From: Diaphorobacter sp. HDW4A
Lineage (GTDB): Bacteria > Pseudomonadota > Gammaproteobacteria > Burkholderiales > Burkholderiaceae_C
DNA: 64,000 nt
Assembly: GCF_011305995.1 (NCBI RefSeq)
Contig: NZ_CP049910.1
Span: forward strand, 1,488,001 to 1,552,000
Direction of reading: 5' to 3'
Under the pieces are notes generated by a model that was not told the DNA's origin, did not search any database, and worked only from the letters and a program-made list of their open reading frames with translations. Numbering within the stretch: the stretch's first letter is position 1; every line of letters begins with the position of its first letter. The position numbers and the translations under genes are program-made. Positions 8,329-16,122 of this stretch are shown one piece after another.

Positions 8329-9216
8329 ATGGATATTTGTCAATTGCGTAGTTTCGTGGCTGTGGCAGAAGCGGGCAGCTATATCAAGGCAGCCGATCTG
8401 CTGAACATCCCTCAGCCCACGCTGAGCAGGCAGGTGCGCACGCTCGAGCTGGAGCTGCGGGCCAGCCTGTTTCATCGCCATGGCCGGGGCGTTCGCCTTA
8501 CCGAAAAGGGTGCCAAGTTCGTCGAATACGCGCGCTCGGTGATTCACACGATGGATGCGGCGCTGGTGTCGGTGCGTGACAACGACTCGGTCTACACCGG
8601 GCAACTGGTCATCGGCCTCACGCCCAGCATCGGCCGCATTCTGATCCCCACGCTCGCGCCATTGTTGAAGAAGAACTTCCCGCTGGCCTCGGTTCGGCTG
8701 ACGGAGGGATTGTCGGGCGCGCTCTATGAAAAGGTGCTGCTCGGGCAGGTGGACTTTGCCTTGGTTCTGAGTCCTGCGAGCTCGCCCCACCTCACCATCG
8801 AGCCGCTGGCCACCGAGCAACTGTATCTGATCGGGCCGGAACCGGCAGGCGCGGGCAGCGCCGAAATCGGACTGCAGGAGCTGGCCGATCTGCCGCTGAT
8901 TCTTCCGCACAGCAACCAGTGGACAAGGCCCGCCGTGGAAACGGCTGCCGCCAAGCTCGGCATGCGTCTGCGCATCGAGTTGGAGATCGATTCGACGGCA
9001 TCCACCACCGAAATCGTCGCCAGTGGCGGCGGCTATTCCATCATGCCGGGCAGCCTGCAGTCGCTGCGTTCGCTGCCGCAACTGTCGTGGCAGAAGATCG
9101 TCAATCCGCCGCTCGAAGCCACGATCAGCTTGATCACTTCAACCAAGCAGCCGCGCAGCAAGCTGGCGGATGCCGCCGCCATGGTGGTCAAGGAAACGCT
9201 CAAGGAGCTATGGTGA
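8329..9216 (+). CDS. LysR-family transcriptional regulator
   Basis: 295 residues with an N-terminal winged helix-turn-helix (MDICQLRSFVAVAEAGSY, then PQPTLSRQVRTLE) and a C-terminal periplasmic-binding-like sensor domain. It resembles regulators of aromatic catabolism such as CbbR/NAC-type members, but I cannot assign an effector. It is co-directional with the catabolic genes and only 53 nt after the reductase, so it is probably co-transcribed with them, not divergent as LysR genes usually are. It may act on the promoter at 4051 or on another site. Confidence 0.88.
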   Translation: MDICQLRSFVAVAEAGSYIKAADLLNIPQPTLSRQVRTLELELRASLFHRHGRGVRLTEKGAKFVEYARSVIHTMDAALVSVRDNDSVYTGQLVIGLTPSIGRILIPTLAPLLKKNFPLASVRLTEGLSGALYEKVLLGQVDFALVLSPASSPHLTIEPLATEQLYLIGPEPAGAGSAEIGLQELADLPLILPHSNQWTRPAVETAAAKLGMRLRIELEIDSTASTTEIVASGGGYSIMPGSLQSLRSLPQLSWQKIVNPPLEATISLITSTKQPRSKLADAAAMVVKETLKELW

Positions 9217-9348
9217 TCGCGCATAGCTGAGATGCAGATGCCGGTCTTGATGGGCCGGATCACGGATTCGAGAATGAACGCGCCGCAGTGGCCGATGCGT
9301 TGGTGACGCGGCAACAGACACCCTATAACAATCGAGAAACAGAGACTC

Positions 9349-9825
9349 ATGCAGATCAAGACCCGAACCTTCAACGCTCTATCGGCCATCGTCGGCATTG
9401 CGCTGACCGCCGCCGTCGCGCACAACATGGCCACCAATCCACGCTGGGCGGGAGACAACGGCCCGGGCGTCGGCAAGATGCCGCGCGAGGTCGTCGCCGG
9501 CTTCATGAAGATGGCCTACGAAGAGGGCAAGGGCGCGCAGGCGCTGGCACTCTACACGACGTCCAAGACCATCGATCTCGCGCCCGACGCGGCCGACCGC
9601 AAAGATGGCGCGCCCATCAAGCACAGCGTCCGCCGCGTGGTCGCCGAGGGCCTCAACGTCGTCGTCTGGCATTGCATCGACGGCAGCACCGGCCAGAGCA
9701 TGGAGACGGTGGACTTCTTCCGTACCCGCGACGGCCGCATCGTGGACCGGGCGCGACCTTCGAGTCAGGCCCTGCCTGCAGGCAAGACTTGTGATCAGGT
9801 GTCGTGGCCCAAGCCCAGCAAATGA
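9349..9825 (+). CDS. Exported NTF2/SnoaL-like protein
   Basis: 158 residues. The N-terminus (RTFNALSAIVGIALTAAVAHNM) is a signal peptide or membrane anchor. The rest resembles the SnoaL/NTF2-like cone fold: a long first helix (EVVAGFMKMAYEEGKGAQALALY), then beta strands ending in VDFFRTRDGRIV, a hallmark of this fold. Some relatives are cyclases or isomerases, others are binding proteins. Two Cys residues (in WHCIDG and KTCDQVSW) could form a disulfide, consistent with export. It lies between the LysR gene and a DoxX-like gene in the catabolic block, which suggests an envelope role in the same pathway. The function is unknown. Confidence 0.65.
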   Translation: MQIKTRTFNALSAIVGIALTAAVAHNMATNPRWAGDNGPGVGKMPREVVAGFMKMAYEEGKGAQALALYTTSKTIDLAPDAADRKDGAPIKHSVRRVVAEGLNVVVWHCIDGSTGQSMETVDFFRTRDGRIVDRARPSSQALPAGKTCDQVSWPKPSK

Positions 9826-9883
9826 ACCGTACCTCACATCGCATCGCATCGCATCGCCCCACCAGACATGAAGTGACCGCACC

Positions 9884-10432
9884 ATGAACAAAAACGCCAC
9901 CGACAACCCAAGCCAGGACACCATCCAGATCAACGGATGGTTCACCGGCACCCTGATCATCACCTTCTTCCGCCTCATGCTCGGCGCCTGGATGATCGTC
10001 AACGGCCTCAACCATCTGCTGCCGATGTGGGGCCTGCCCAATATCTATCCGCAGCCGCTGGGCACGCTGCATCTCTCCAACGTCATGCTGGTTACCATGA
10101 TCGAGACCGGTTTGTTCGACTATGTGAAGGTTGCCGAACTGCTGGTGGGCCTGTGCCTCGTGTTCAACCGCTTTGTGCCGTTGGCGCTGGTGATCGCGCT
10201 GCCGCTGGGGCTGGTGGTGTTCTACAACTCCATCGTGCTGAATCTGCGCTTTGAGCGGATCTTCAGCTTCTTCATGGCCGTGTGGTGCACGTACATGAAC
10301 ATCGTTCTGCTGCTGGCCTACATCAAGTACTACATCCCGATGCTGCAGTTCAAGGCACCGGTCGGGAAGATCGAAGATCTCCGCCAGATCAAGAACATTT
10401 TCGGCTCCGATGAGCAGGCCAAGAACGACTGA
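9884..10432 (+). CDS. DoxX-like integral membrane protein (copy 1)
   Basis: 182 residues with four predicted membrane helices. The pattern FRLMLGAWMIVNGLNHL, then VKVAELLVGLCLVFNRFVP and a last helix ending LLLAYIKYY, matches the DoxX-like superfamily. It shares the (K-x-x-E-x-x-x-G-x-x-x-x-FN-x-x-x-P) segment with the two proteins encoded at 15373 and 16123. Known DoxX relatives are quinone-linked or redox-stress membrane proteins, but most are uncharacterised. It lies 14 nt before the hydratase gene. A link to quinone reduction or to uptake of a hydrophobic aromatic is speculation. Confidence 0.72.
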   Translation: MNKNATDNPSQDTIQINGWFTGTLIITFFRLMLGAWMIVNGLNHLLPMWGLPNIYPQPLGTLHLSNVMLVTMIETGLFDYVKVAELLVGLCLVFNRFVPLALVIALPLGLVVFYNSIVLNLRFERIFSFFMAVWCTYMNIVLLLAYIKYYIPMLQFKAPVGKIEDLRQIKNIFGSDEQAKND

Positions 10433-10446
10433 AATGAGACCAGAAA

Positions 10447-11238
10447 ATGAGCAACGAATCACTGATCCAGGACCTCGCGTCGCGTCTGCGCACGGCAGAA
10501 GCTACGCGCACACCGATCGAGCCGCTGCGCGAGCAGATGACGGAAGATACCGAATCGCTGGCCTACGCGGTACAGCAGGCCAATGTGGAGCACGCCGTGT
10601 CTCAGGGCCGCCGCATCGTCGGCCGCAAGATCGGCCTGACCTCACTCGCGGTGCAAAAGCAGCTCGGCGTCGACCAACCGGATTTCGGCACGCTGTTTGC
10701 CGACATGCTCTACGGCGATGACGAACCCATTCCGATGCAGCGCACGCTGCAGCCCAAGGTGGAGGCCGAGGTCGCGCTGGTGCTCGGCGCCGACCTGCCG
10801 CACGCCGACACCACGCTGGTGGAGCTGATCAATGCGACCGCCTATGTGCTGCCCGCCATCGAAATCGTCGGCAGCCGCATCGCCAACTGGAACATCCATT
10901 TTGCCGATACGGTGGCGGACAACGCGTCCAGCGGCCTCGTGGTGTTGGGCGGGATGAAGGTGCCGCTCGACAACCTGGACCTCAAGCTGGTCGAGATGCG
11001 CATGACCCGCAACGGCGAGCTCGCATCCCAAGGTGTGGGCAGCGCTTGCCTGGGGCATCCGCTCAATGCCGCGCTGTGGTTGGTGAGAAAGCTAGCGACG
11101 CTGGGGCACCCGCTGCGGGCGGGGGATCTGGTGCTCACGGGTGCGCTCGGACCGATGGTGGGTGTCGAGGCCGGAGACAGTTTTGAAGCCCATATCGGTA
11201 AGGTCGGAACGGTGAGAGCGCGTTTCGCGGCAGGCTGA
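10447..11238 (+). CDS. 2-hydroxypenta-2,4-dienoate hydratase (MhpD/TesE-like)
   Basis: 263 residues. It adds water to the 2-hydroxydienoate released by the C-C hydrolase, giving a 4-hydroxy-2-oxoacid. Family landmarks are GRKIGLTS (near 59-66), the E-x-E metal motif in [23 protein letters not shown] and the C-terminal [10 protein letters not shown]. The partial gene at 63631-64000 is a paralogue. The usual next steps, an aldolase and an acylating aldehyde dehydrogenase, are not encoded in this window, so the pathway must be finished by genes elsewhere. It is the last gene before the strong terminator at 11274. Confidence 0.9.
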   Translation: MSNESLIQDLASRLRTAEATRTPIEPLREQMTEDTESLAYAVQQANVEHAVSQGRRIVGRKIGLTSLAVQKQLGVDQPDFGTLFADMLYGDDEPIPMQRTLQPKVEAEVALVLGADLPHADTTLVELINATAYVLPAIEIVGSRIANWNIHFADTVADNASSGLVVLGGMKVPLDNLDLKLVEMRMTRNGELASQGVGSACLGHPLNAALWLVRKLATLGHPLRAGDLVLTGALGPMVGVEAGDSFEAHIGKVGTVRARFAAG

Positions 11239-11273
11239 TTTTTTGGAGGCGTCAGCCTTCGCCGTCGGCGATG

Positions 11274-11312
11274 AATTCCGGTGTTTGCAATGTGCAAACA
11301 CCGGAATTTTTC
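11274..11312 (+). terminator. Rho-independent terminator after the hydratase gene
   Basis: Perfect 16-bp stem (arms 11274-11289 and 11293-11308, core CCGGTGTTTGCA) with a 3-nt ATG loop and a following T run. It lies 35 nt after the hydratase stop and separates the meta-cleavage operon from the transport block. Confidence 0.9.
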
Positions 11313-11395
11313 ATTTCAAAGCCCGTCTGGCAGGGCATGCACTCGCGAACCAAGTATTCCTATGCGATCTTTACATAGCTGAGATGGGTTTGCTT

Positions 11396-11415
11396 GTATT
11401 GATCTAGTTTAATAC
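11396..11415. promoter_or_regulatory. Imperfect 20-bp dyad centred on CTAG in the TRAP-gene promoter region
   Basis: GTATT...AATAC arms flank a central CTAG; 16 of 20 positions are symmetric. It lies just upstream of the stronger CTAGAA palindrome (11429-11446) in AT-rich DNA. It may be a second operator or part of the promoter; no convincing -35/-10 pair could be fixed. Confidence 0.3.
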
Positions 11416-11428
11416 AGGCCTCAAAATT

Positions 11429-11446
11429 CTAGAAAATATATTCCAG
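11429..11446. promoter_or_regulatory. Second copy of palindrome CTAGAA-N6-TTCCAG, candidate TetR-type operator
   Basis: Inverted repeat with one mismatch, matching the site at 3906-3923 in arms and spacer length; flanks also agree (ATT before CTAGAA, AC shortly after the right arm). It sits 38-56 nt upstream of the ATG at 11485, where a repressor could block transcription. Confidence 0.5.
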
Positions 11447-11484
11447 AACCTAAAACTGGAAATTCGTAAAACTGGAGACAAACC

Positions 11485-12513
11485 ATGCGCTTGGCACCTC
11501 TTCGAGGCTTGGCGGAACGACTCGCTGCGGCAGTGACCCGCCCGACGCCGACGCGCGCGGCTGATTGCATGCGCACAGCAACTGCCTGCTCACTGTTCGG
11601 CATGGCGTTGGCGTCGGCCGCTCATGCTCAGACCACGGCGAACGTTCAGCATTTGAGCGTTTCGGACTATCGCGCATATCTCCCGGAAAGCCATTCCGTT
11701 CGCAAGGCGCTGCACCAGTTCGCCGCCCATGTGGCAAGCACAAGCGGCGGGAAACTGCAGGTGGATGTGCTGCCCGGCACCGTCCCGGGGAGCCCGGCGC
11801 AGCAGATCGCTGCACTGCGCCTTGGCAAGGCCGACGCGCCTCAGATCATGCTGGTGGCTGCGACGGGGCTGGCCGACCTCCAAAGGAATTTCGAGCTGTT
11901 CGATCAGCCCTATGCCGTGCGTGATGTCAGCCAGGTGGAGGCGATTGTCGAAGGTGCGCAAGGACGTGCCTTGCTGGACAGTCTTTCCGAGCACGGCCTG
12001 GTGGGTCTTGCATTCATGGAAAACGGCTTCCGGCAGTTGTCCACCACCAAGGCCATTCTTCGCGACGCCAGCGATTTGCGTGGCATGACCGTTCGCACGC
12101 TCCCGACCAAAACCTCCACGGACACCTTCACCGCCTGGGGTGCCGTGCCGGTTGCCATTCCGGCATCTGCCGTGCGTGGTGCCATCGAGGGCGGGCAGGT
12201 CGAGGCGCAGGAAGGCTTTGTCTCGCAGCTGCTGCAGACCCAATTGTTCGAGGTGCAGAAGCATCTTTGGCTGACCGGGCATTCCTACGGCGCGCAGGTG
12301 CTCGTCGTGCAGCAATCCACATGGCAATCGCTTGGTGCAGCGCAGCGGTCATGGCTCAAAGAAGCCGCAGAGAAAGCTGCGCGTGTTCAGCGCATGCGAG
12401 CCCGCGAGGAAGACGCGCAGGCCCTGAAGGCGGTTGAGCACGCGGGCATGCAGGTGCATCGCATTCCGCCCGACCTGACATCGTCACTGATCGCCACCCG
12501 TTTGAATCCATGA
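11485..12513 (+). CDS. TRAP transporter periplasmic substrate-binding protein (DctP family), orphan
   Basis: 342 residues, ribosome site CTGGAG. The N-terminus is long; a classical signal (MRTATACSLFGMALASAAHAQ) begins at residue 29, so an internal start is possible. The mature part has the DctP fold: an APQIMLVAATG-type segment, FELFDQPYAVRD, GLRGMTVRTLPTKT-like DLRGMTVRTLP with its conserved Arg for a carboxylate ligand, and GAVPVAIPASAVRGAIEGGQVEAQE. DctP proteins bind organic acids for DctQM permeases, but no DctQ or DctM gene is nearby; an MFS symporter follows instead. It may work with a permease encoded elsewhere. Confidence 0.85.
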   Translation: MRLAPLRGLAERLAAAVTRPTPTRAADCMRTATACSLFGMALASAAHAQTTANVQHLSVSDYRAYLPESHSVRKALHQFAAHVASTSGGKLQVDVLPGTVPGSPAQQIAALRLGKADAPQIMLVAATGLADLQRNFELFDQPYAVRDVSQVEAIVEGAQGRALLDSLSEHGLVGLAFMENGFRQLSTTKAILRDASDLRGMTVRTLPTKTSTDTFTAWGAVPVAIPASAVRGAIEGGQVEAQEGFVSQLLQTQLFEVQKHLWLTGHSYGAQVLVVQQSTWQSLGAAQRSWLKEAAEKAARVQRMRAREEDAQALKAVEHAGMQVHRIPPDLTSSLIATRLNP

Positions 12514-12577
12514 GGTCCGCAGGCATTGCGTGCATCCGTTTTCCCCATTTGCATAACCCACGAGACAGTAGATTTTC

Positions 12578-13960
12578 ATGACCCAATCCATCGATGCGCA
12601 AGAGCGTGAAAAGCAAAAGCGGCGTGCCATTCTGGCCAGCTATCTGGGCACCACGCTGGAGTACTACGACTTCCTGCTGTACGGCATCGCCGCGGCGCTG
12701 GTGTTCCCGAAGATCTTCTTCGTGACGCTGGATCCGTTCGCCGCGACGCTTTCTTCGTTCGCGACCTTCGCGGTGGGCTACTTTGCCCGTCCGCTGGGTG
12801 CTATCGTCTTCGGTCACTACGGTGATCGCATCGGACGCAAGAATGTTCTGGTGGTCACGCTCGTCATGATGGGGGTGGCGAGCACCTTGATCGGCCTGCT
12901 GCCCACCTACGCTCAGGTCGGCGTGCTGGCGCCCGTGCTGCTGGTGCTGCTGCGCCTGATGCAGGGCATCGCGATGGGCGGCGAGTGGGGCGGTGCCACG
13001 CTGATGTCCATGGAGCACGCCAAGCCCAAGGGGCGCGGCTTGGCTGTGAGTCTGGTGAGCGCCGGTGGCCCCACGGGCGCGGTGCTTGGCACGCTGGTGA
13101 TGACACCGTTTTCGCTGCTGCCCAGCGAGCAGTTCCTGAGCTGGGGCTGGCGCGTGCCGTTCCTCATCAGCGCGTTGTTGATGGTGGTTGGTCTGCTGAT
13201 CCGCGTGCGCGTTACCGAGACGCCTGAATACGAAGCCGCCCGCAAGGCGCAGGCCGCCAAGGGTGGTCCCAAGGCGATTCCGCTGGTCACTGTGCTGCGC
13301 TACAACAAGGGCCAGATTCTGTCCGGCGTGCTCGGCGGTCTCGCGCCGCTGTCGTTCTCCACGTTCGCTGCAGCCTTTCTGCTGAATTACGCGGTGGAAT
13401 CCGGACACACGCGCACCAGCGCGCTGTTGGCGATGACGGTGGCGAACTTCTTCAACATCTTCACACTGCCCATGTTCGGTGCGCTCTCCGACCGGGTGGG
13501 CCGCAGGCCGCTGATGCTGACCGGCGCGATCGCTGGCATCGTTCTGATCTGGCCGATCTTCCTGCTGGTGCAGCAGCCGAGCTTCGGCGCTCTGTTGCTG
13601 GCCATGGTGCTGGCGATGCCGGTGATCCAGGCGCTGATGGGTGGTGTGTTCAACACCTGGATCAGCGAGAAGTTCGCGGCCGATGTGCGCTACAGCGGCA
13701 TTGCGCTGACCTTCCAGATCGCCTCCACGCTAGGCGCGGGTCTTTCGCCGCTGATAGCGGCCGCGCTGCTGGCCGCATCCGGTGGCAAGCATCCTGAGTG
13801 GGTGGCGATCTATTTCGGCGGCATCTGCGTGGTGAGTGCGATTGCCTACTGGCTGGGCAACGAGCGCTTTGACAAGGAGCTTGCCACGCACACCGTGGAG
13901 GACGACGCACCCGCGGCTGTGCCATCCGGCCATCAAGAGAGCCGCAAGCAGATGGCCTGA
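12578..13960 (+). CDS. MFS metabolite:H+ symporter (MHS family)
   Basis: 460 residues with twelve predicted membrane helices. It carries the MHS signatures: an N-terminal SYLGTTLEYYDFLLYG, the loop GHYGDRIGRKNVLV, and RLMQGIAMGGEWGGA, with a second-half DRVGRRPLML motif. Members import organic acids such as aromatic carboxylates, citrate, shikimate or proline-type solutes with protons. Placed between a binding protein and a porin in a catabolic block, it probably imports the growth substrate or a derivative. No strong ribosome site is visible before the ATG. Confidence 0.9.
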   Translation: MTQSIDAQEREKQKRRAILASYLGTTLEYYDFLLYGIAAALVFPKIFFVTLDPFAATLSSFATFAVGYFARPLGAIVFGHYGDRIGRKNVLVVTLVMMGVASTLIGLLPTYAQVGVLAPVLLVLLRLMQGIAMGGEWGGATLMSMEHAKPKGRGLAVSLVSAGGPTGAVLGTLVMTPFSLLPSEQFLSWGWRVPFLISALLMVVGLLIRVRVTETPEYEAARKAQAAKGGPKAIPLVTVLRYNKGQILSGVLGGLAPLSFSTFAAAFLLNYAVESGHTRTSALLAMTVANFFNIFTLPMFGALSDRVGRRPLMLTGAIAGIVLIWPIFLLVQQPSFGALLLAMVLAMPVIQALMGGVFNTWISEKFAADVRYSGIALTFQIASTLGAGLSPLIAAALLAASGGKHPEWVAIYFGGICVVSAIAYWLGNERFDKELATHTVEDDAPAAVPSGHQESRKQMA

Positions 13961-13975
13961 CATCCGTGCAATCGA

Positions 13976-14064
13976 GTCGGCGGATCTAGCCGACCCGGAG
14001 ATGGGTCGGCGCGAAACGCGCGCTTCCTTTCCATGCATTTTCCATGACCGGCGAAGACCGGTCA
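13976..14064 (+). promoter_or_regulatory. Leader with overlapping alternative hairpins before the porin gene
   Basis: GTCGGC (13976-13981) can pair with GCCGAC (13989-13994), but the same middle arm extended to GCCGACCC (13989-13996) can instead pair with GGGTCGGC (14003-14010). A third hairpin, TGACCGG...CCGGTCA (14045-14064), follows. The region spans the MFS-porin gap. It could be a terminator, a processing site or a switchable leader. Confidence 0.4.
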
Positions 14065-14133
14065 GGGGGAGTTCCTGCGCCCGACGCAGAAAGAAAAATG
14101 GCGACAGCCATTCAGATAAAACCAGGAGACAAC

Positions 14134-15279
14134 ATGAAGACAAAGCTGATCATCGGCATGACCGCCTTGGGAGCCATTTCGATGGCGCAGGCACAGACGC
14201 AGGGCGCGGGACCCAGCGCTATACCGAGCAGCACCGTGCGCATCTACGGCACGGCGGATCTGGCCATCGCGCACTACCGCACGTCGGATCAATCCAAGAC
14301 CGCCATGCATGCGGGTGGTGCGGGTTCCCGCCTCGGGTTCTTGTCCAGCGAAGACCTGGGTGGGGGTCTGAAGGCCTCCGCCCGTCTGGAGGCTGGCGTC
14401 AACATGGACACTGGCACCTCGAGCTCGACCAACGGCTCGCCCAACCGCTTCTGGAGCCGTCAGGCCTACGTGGAGCTGCAAGGCGCGAGCTGGGGTGCGA
14501 TCCGTGCGGGCCGACAGGAAGGCCCCACCTACAACTTCTTTCCGAAGTTCGACCCGATGCTTTTGCCCGCGATGGACGCATGGGGCGTCCTGACTACGCT
14601 CGGCTCCGCAGCACCGGGTAGCGCATCGGGCAAAGGCGTGTCGACGGGCTTCCTCATCAACCCGACACAACGCACCGAAAACACGCTGGCCTACATTTCG
14701 CCACGCTGGAGCGGTGCGCAGGCCAAGCTGTCCTACAGCCTCAACGAAGGCTCGGCCACCCAGCCCAAGCTGTTTGAAGCGTCGGTTGATTACGAGACCG
14801 GCCCGCTGACCCTCGGCGCGTTGCTCGTGAAGGCGTCCAGTACGCCCGGCACGGCCAGCGTGCGGTCCACCAAGTCGAGCACCGAATACGCGCTGGGTGC
14901 AAGCTACAAATCCGGCCCGATCCAGCCGTACTTCACCTATATCCATCGCGATGCGGCCGATCCATCGGTGGGCAGCGGCGGTGGGGTGCTGAACGGCAAC
15001 TCCGAATCGGTGAAGTTGGTAGGTGCCGTGATTCCCGTGTCCGAGCGCGGCAATGTGCGCATGACGCTTGGAAAGTATTCCAGCGGCACGCAGGACAGCG
15101 ACGCCACCAGCTACGGCGTGGCCTATACCTACGATCTCAGTCGCTCGGTCATGTTAATGGCTGCCGTGACCCGCCTCACCCAGGACAGCAACTCCCGTTG
15201 GCCGGTGTTCCAGAGTCCGATCCCCAATGCAGGCAATGCAGTGAACGGCATCATCGTCGGCATCACATCGCGCTTCTGA
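14134..15279 (+). CDS. Outer-membrane porin, Burkholderiales Gram-negative porin family
   Basis: 381 residues from the ATG at 14134 (CAGGAG 5 nt upstream). The signal peptide is MKTKLIIGMTALGAISMAQAQ. The mature start STVRIYGTADLAIAHYR, then GSRLGFLSSEDLGGGLKASARLEAG, is the classic beginning of a 16-stranded beta-proteobacterial trimeric porin, and the C-terminus ends in Phe (GITSRF) as expected for beta-barrel insertion. It probably gives the pathway substrate passage through the outer membrane, as porins beside catabolic genes often do. Confidence 0.92.
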   Translation: MKTKLIIGMTALGAISMAQAQTQGAGPSAIPSSTVRIYGTADLAIAHYRTSDQSKTAMHAGGAGSRLGFLSSEDLGGGLKASARLEAGVNMDTGTSSSTNGSPNRFWSRQAYVELQGASWGAIRAGRQEGPTYNFFPKFDPMLLPAMDAWGVLTTLGSAAPGSASGKGVSTGFLINPTQRTENTLAYISPRWSGAQAKLSYSLNEGSATQPKLFEASVDYETGPLTLGALLVKASSTPGTASVRSTKSSTEYALGASYKSGPIQPYFTYIHRDAADPSVGSGGGVLNGNSESVKLVGAVIPVSERGNVRMTLGKYSSGTQDSDATSYGVAYTYDLSRSVMLMAAVTRLTQDSNSRWPVFQSPIPNAGNAVNGIIVGITSRF

Positions 15280-15372
15280 TGTCTTTGCGGAAAGCACGTT
15301 TCGCCAAAAGCGTGCGTGTCTTCCGGGACACTTTCTGCCCACCCTCTCATTCCAACGACAAGGACAAATGCC

Positions 15373-15846
15373 ATGGCTTCCCGCTCCCCTTGGTACTACA
15401 TCATTCACTGGATCCGCTGCTACTTCGGCGCTCACCTGCTGTTTTCCGGCCTGCGTTACGCAGCAACGGGTTACGTGCCCGATATTCCGGGCATCGGTGG
15501 TGAATGGGTGCAGGCCAACGCCAACATCTATCTCTACCAGATGATCAAGTATTTGGAGATCGTCACCGGCGCGATGATTTTCTTCAACCGCATGCCCCTG
15601 CTCGGCCTGATTCTGGAGTTCCCGGCCACGGTCAACATCTTCTGGCTCAACACCTTCATCGTGGCATCGCCCGCCATGCCGCGCCAGTACTTCACCGGCC
15701 CGCAGGAGCTGTTCCTCAACGGCATTCTGTTGCTGGCCTACAGCGGCTGGATCGTAGCGGCCGTCAAACCCAAGCTCGAGCCGCTGTGGCTCTGGGACGG
15801 AGCGAAGGCCTACAAGCAGGACATCGGCCGTCGAATCATAGATTGA
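15373..15846 (+). CDS. DoxX-like integral membrane protein (copy 2)
   Basis: 157 residues from the ATG at 15373 (another ATG at 15368 is out of frame). Four membrane helices. It shares with the protein at 16123 the segments KYLEIV-G-M--FN, LN-F--S---RQ-FTG-QEL and LLLAY, and more distantly with copy 1 at 9884. Relatives belong to the DoxX-like superfamily, whose few studied members link to quinones or redox stress. It starts the small membrane-protein run 15373-16815. Function unknown. Confidence 0.7.
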   Translation: MASRSPWYYIIHWIRCYFGAHLLFSGLRYAATGYVPDIPGIGGEWVQANANIYLYQMIKYLEIVTGAMIFFNRMPLLGLILEFPATVNIFWLNTFIVASPAMPRQYFTGPQELFLNGILLLAYSGWIVAAVKPKLEPLWLWDGAKAYKQDIGRRIID

Positions 15847-15890
15847 CGCGCGCATCGCACTTGAACCCTCTTTTGTTTGGAGCTGACCTT

Positions 15891-16073
15891 ATGAACAAGA
15901 ATAAATGGATCGCCGTCATTGTCTGCCTCGTGCTGACGGCTGCCGCCTTCATCGGCTCGACGGGCCTGTTCTATACGACCTACCGACCGATCCGCAACTA
16001 CGACATCATCGCTTTCATCGCGTCTTGGGTGGGCCTGATTTTCTACCTCTACCGTGATCGCAATCGGGACTGA
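15891..16073 (+). CDS. 60-residue two-helix membrane protein, homologous to C-terminus of the 16123 product
   Basis: The sequence MNKNKWIAVIVCLVL... has two hydrophobic helices separated by a short polar loop with YRPIRNYD, and ends in the charged tail RDRNRD. The same layout (two helices around SRPLRIYDW, ending MDR) forms residues about 165-222 of the larger protein at 16123, so this is a free-standing version of that domain. It lies 44 nt after the DoxX-like gene and 49 nt before the fused one. I know no named family for it. Confidence 0.65.
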   Translation: MNKNKWIAVIVCLVLTAAAFIGSTGLFYTTYRPIRNYDIIAFIASWVGLIFYLYRDRNRD

Positions 16074-16122
16074 CCGGGCGGCCCTCGTGGCGCACCATTG
16101 AATCCAAAATCAAGGAGACAAG

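Noticed and set aside
9222..11386. Identical 13-mer CATAGCTGAGATG at 9222-9234 and 11374-11386, both between genes
   Set aside because: In 64 kb tens of 13-mer pairs are expected by chance, and the two are not at comparable positions. Kept out as a motif.
12356..13408. 350-codon minus-strand open frame opposite the MFS gene
   Set aside because: Antisense shadow; its product is Gln/His/Arg-rich and not protein-like.
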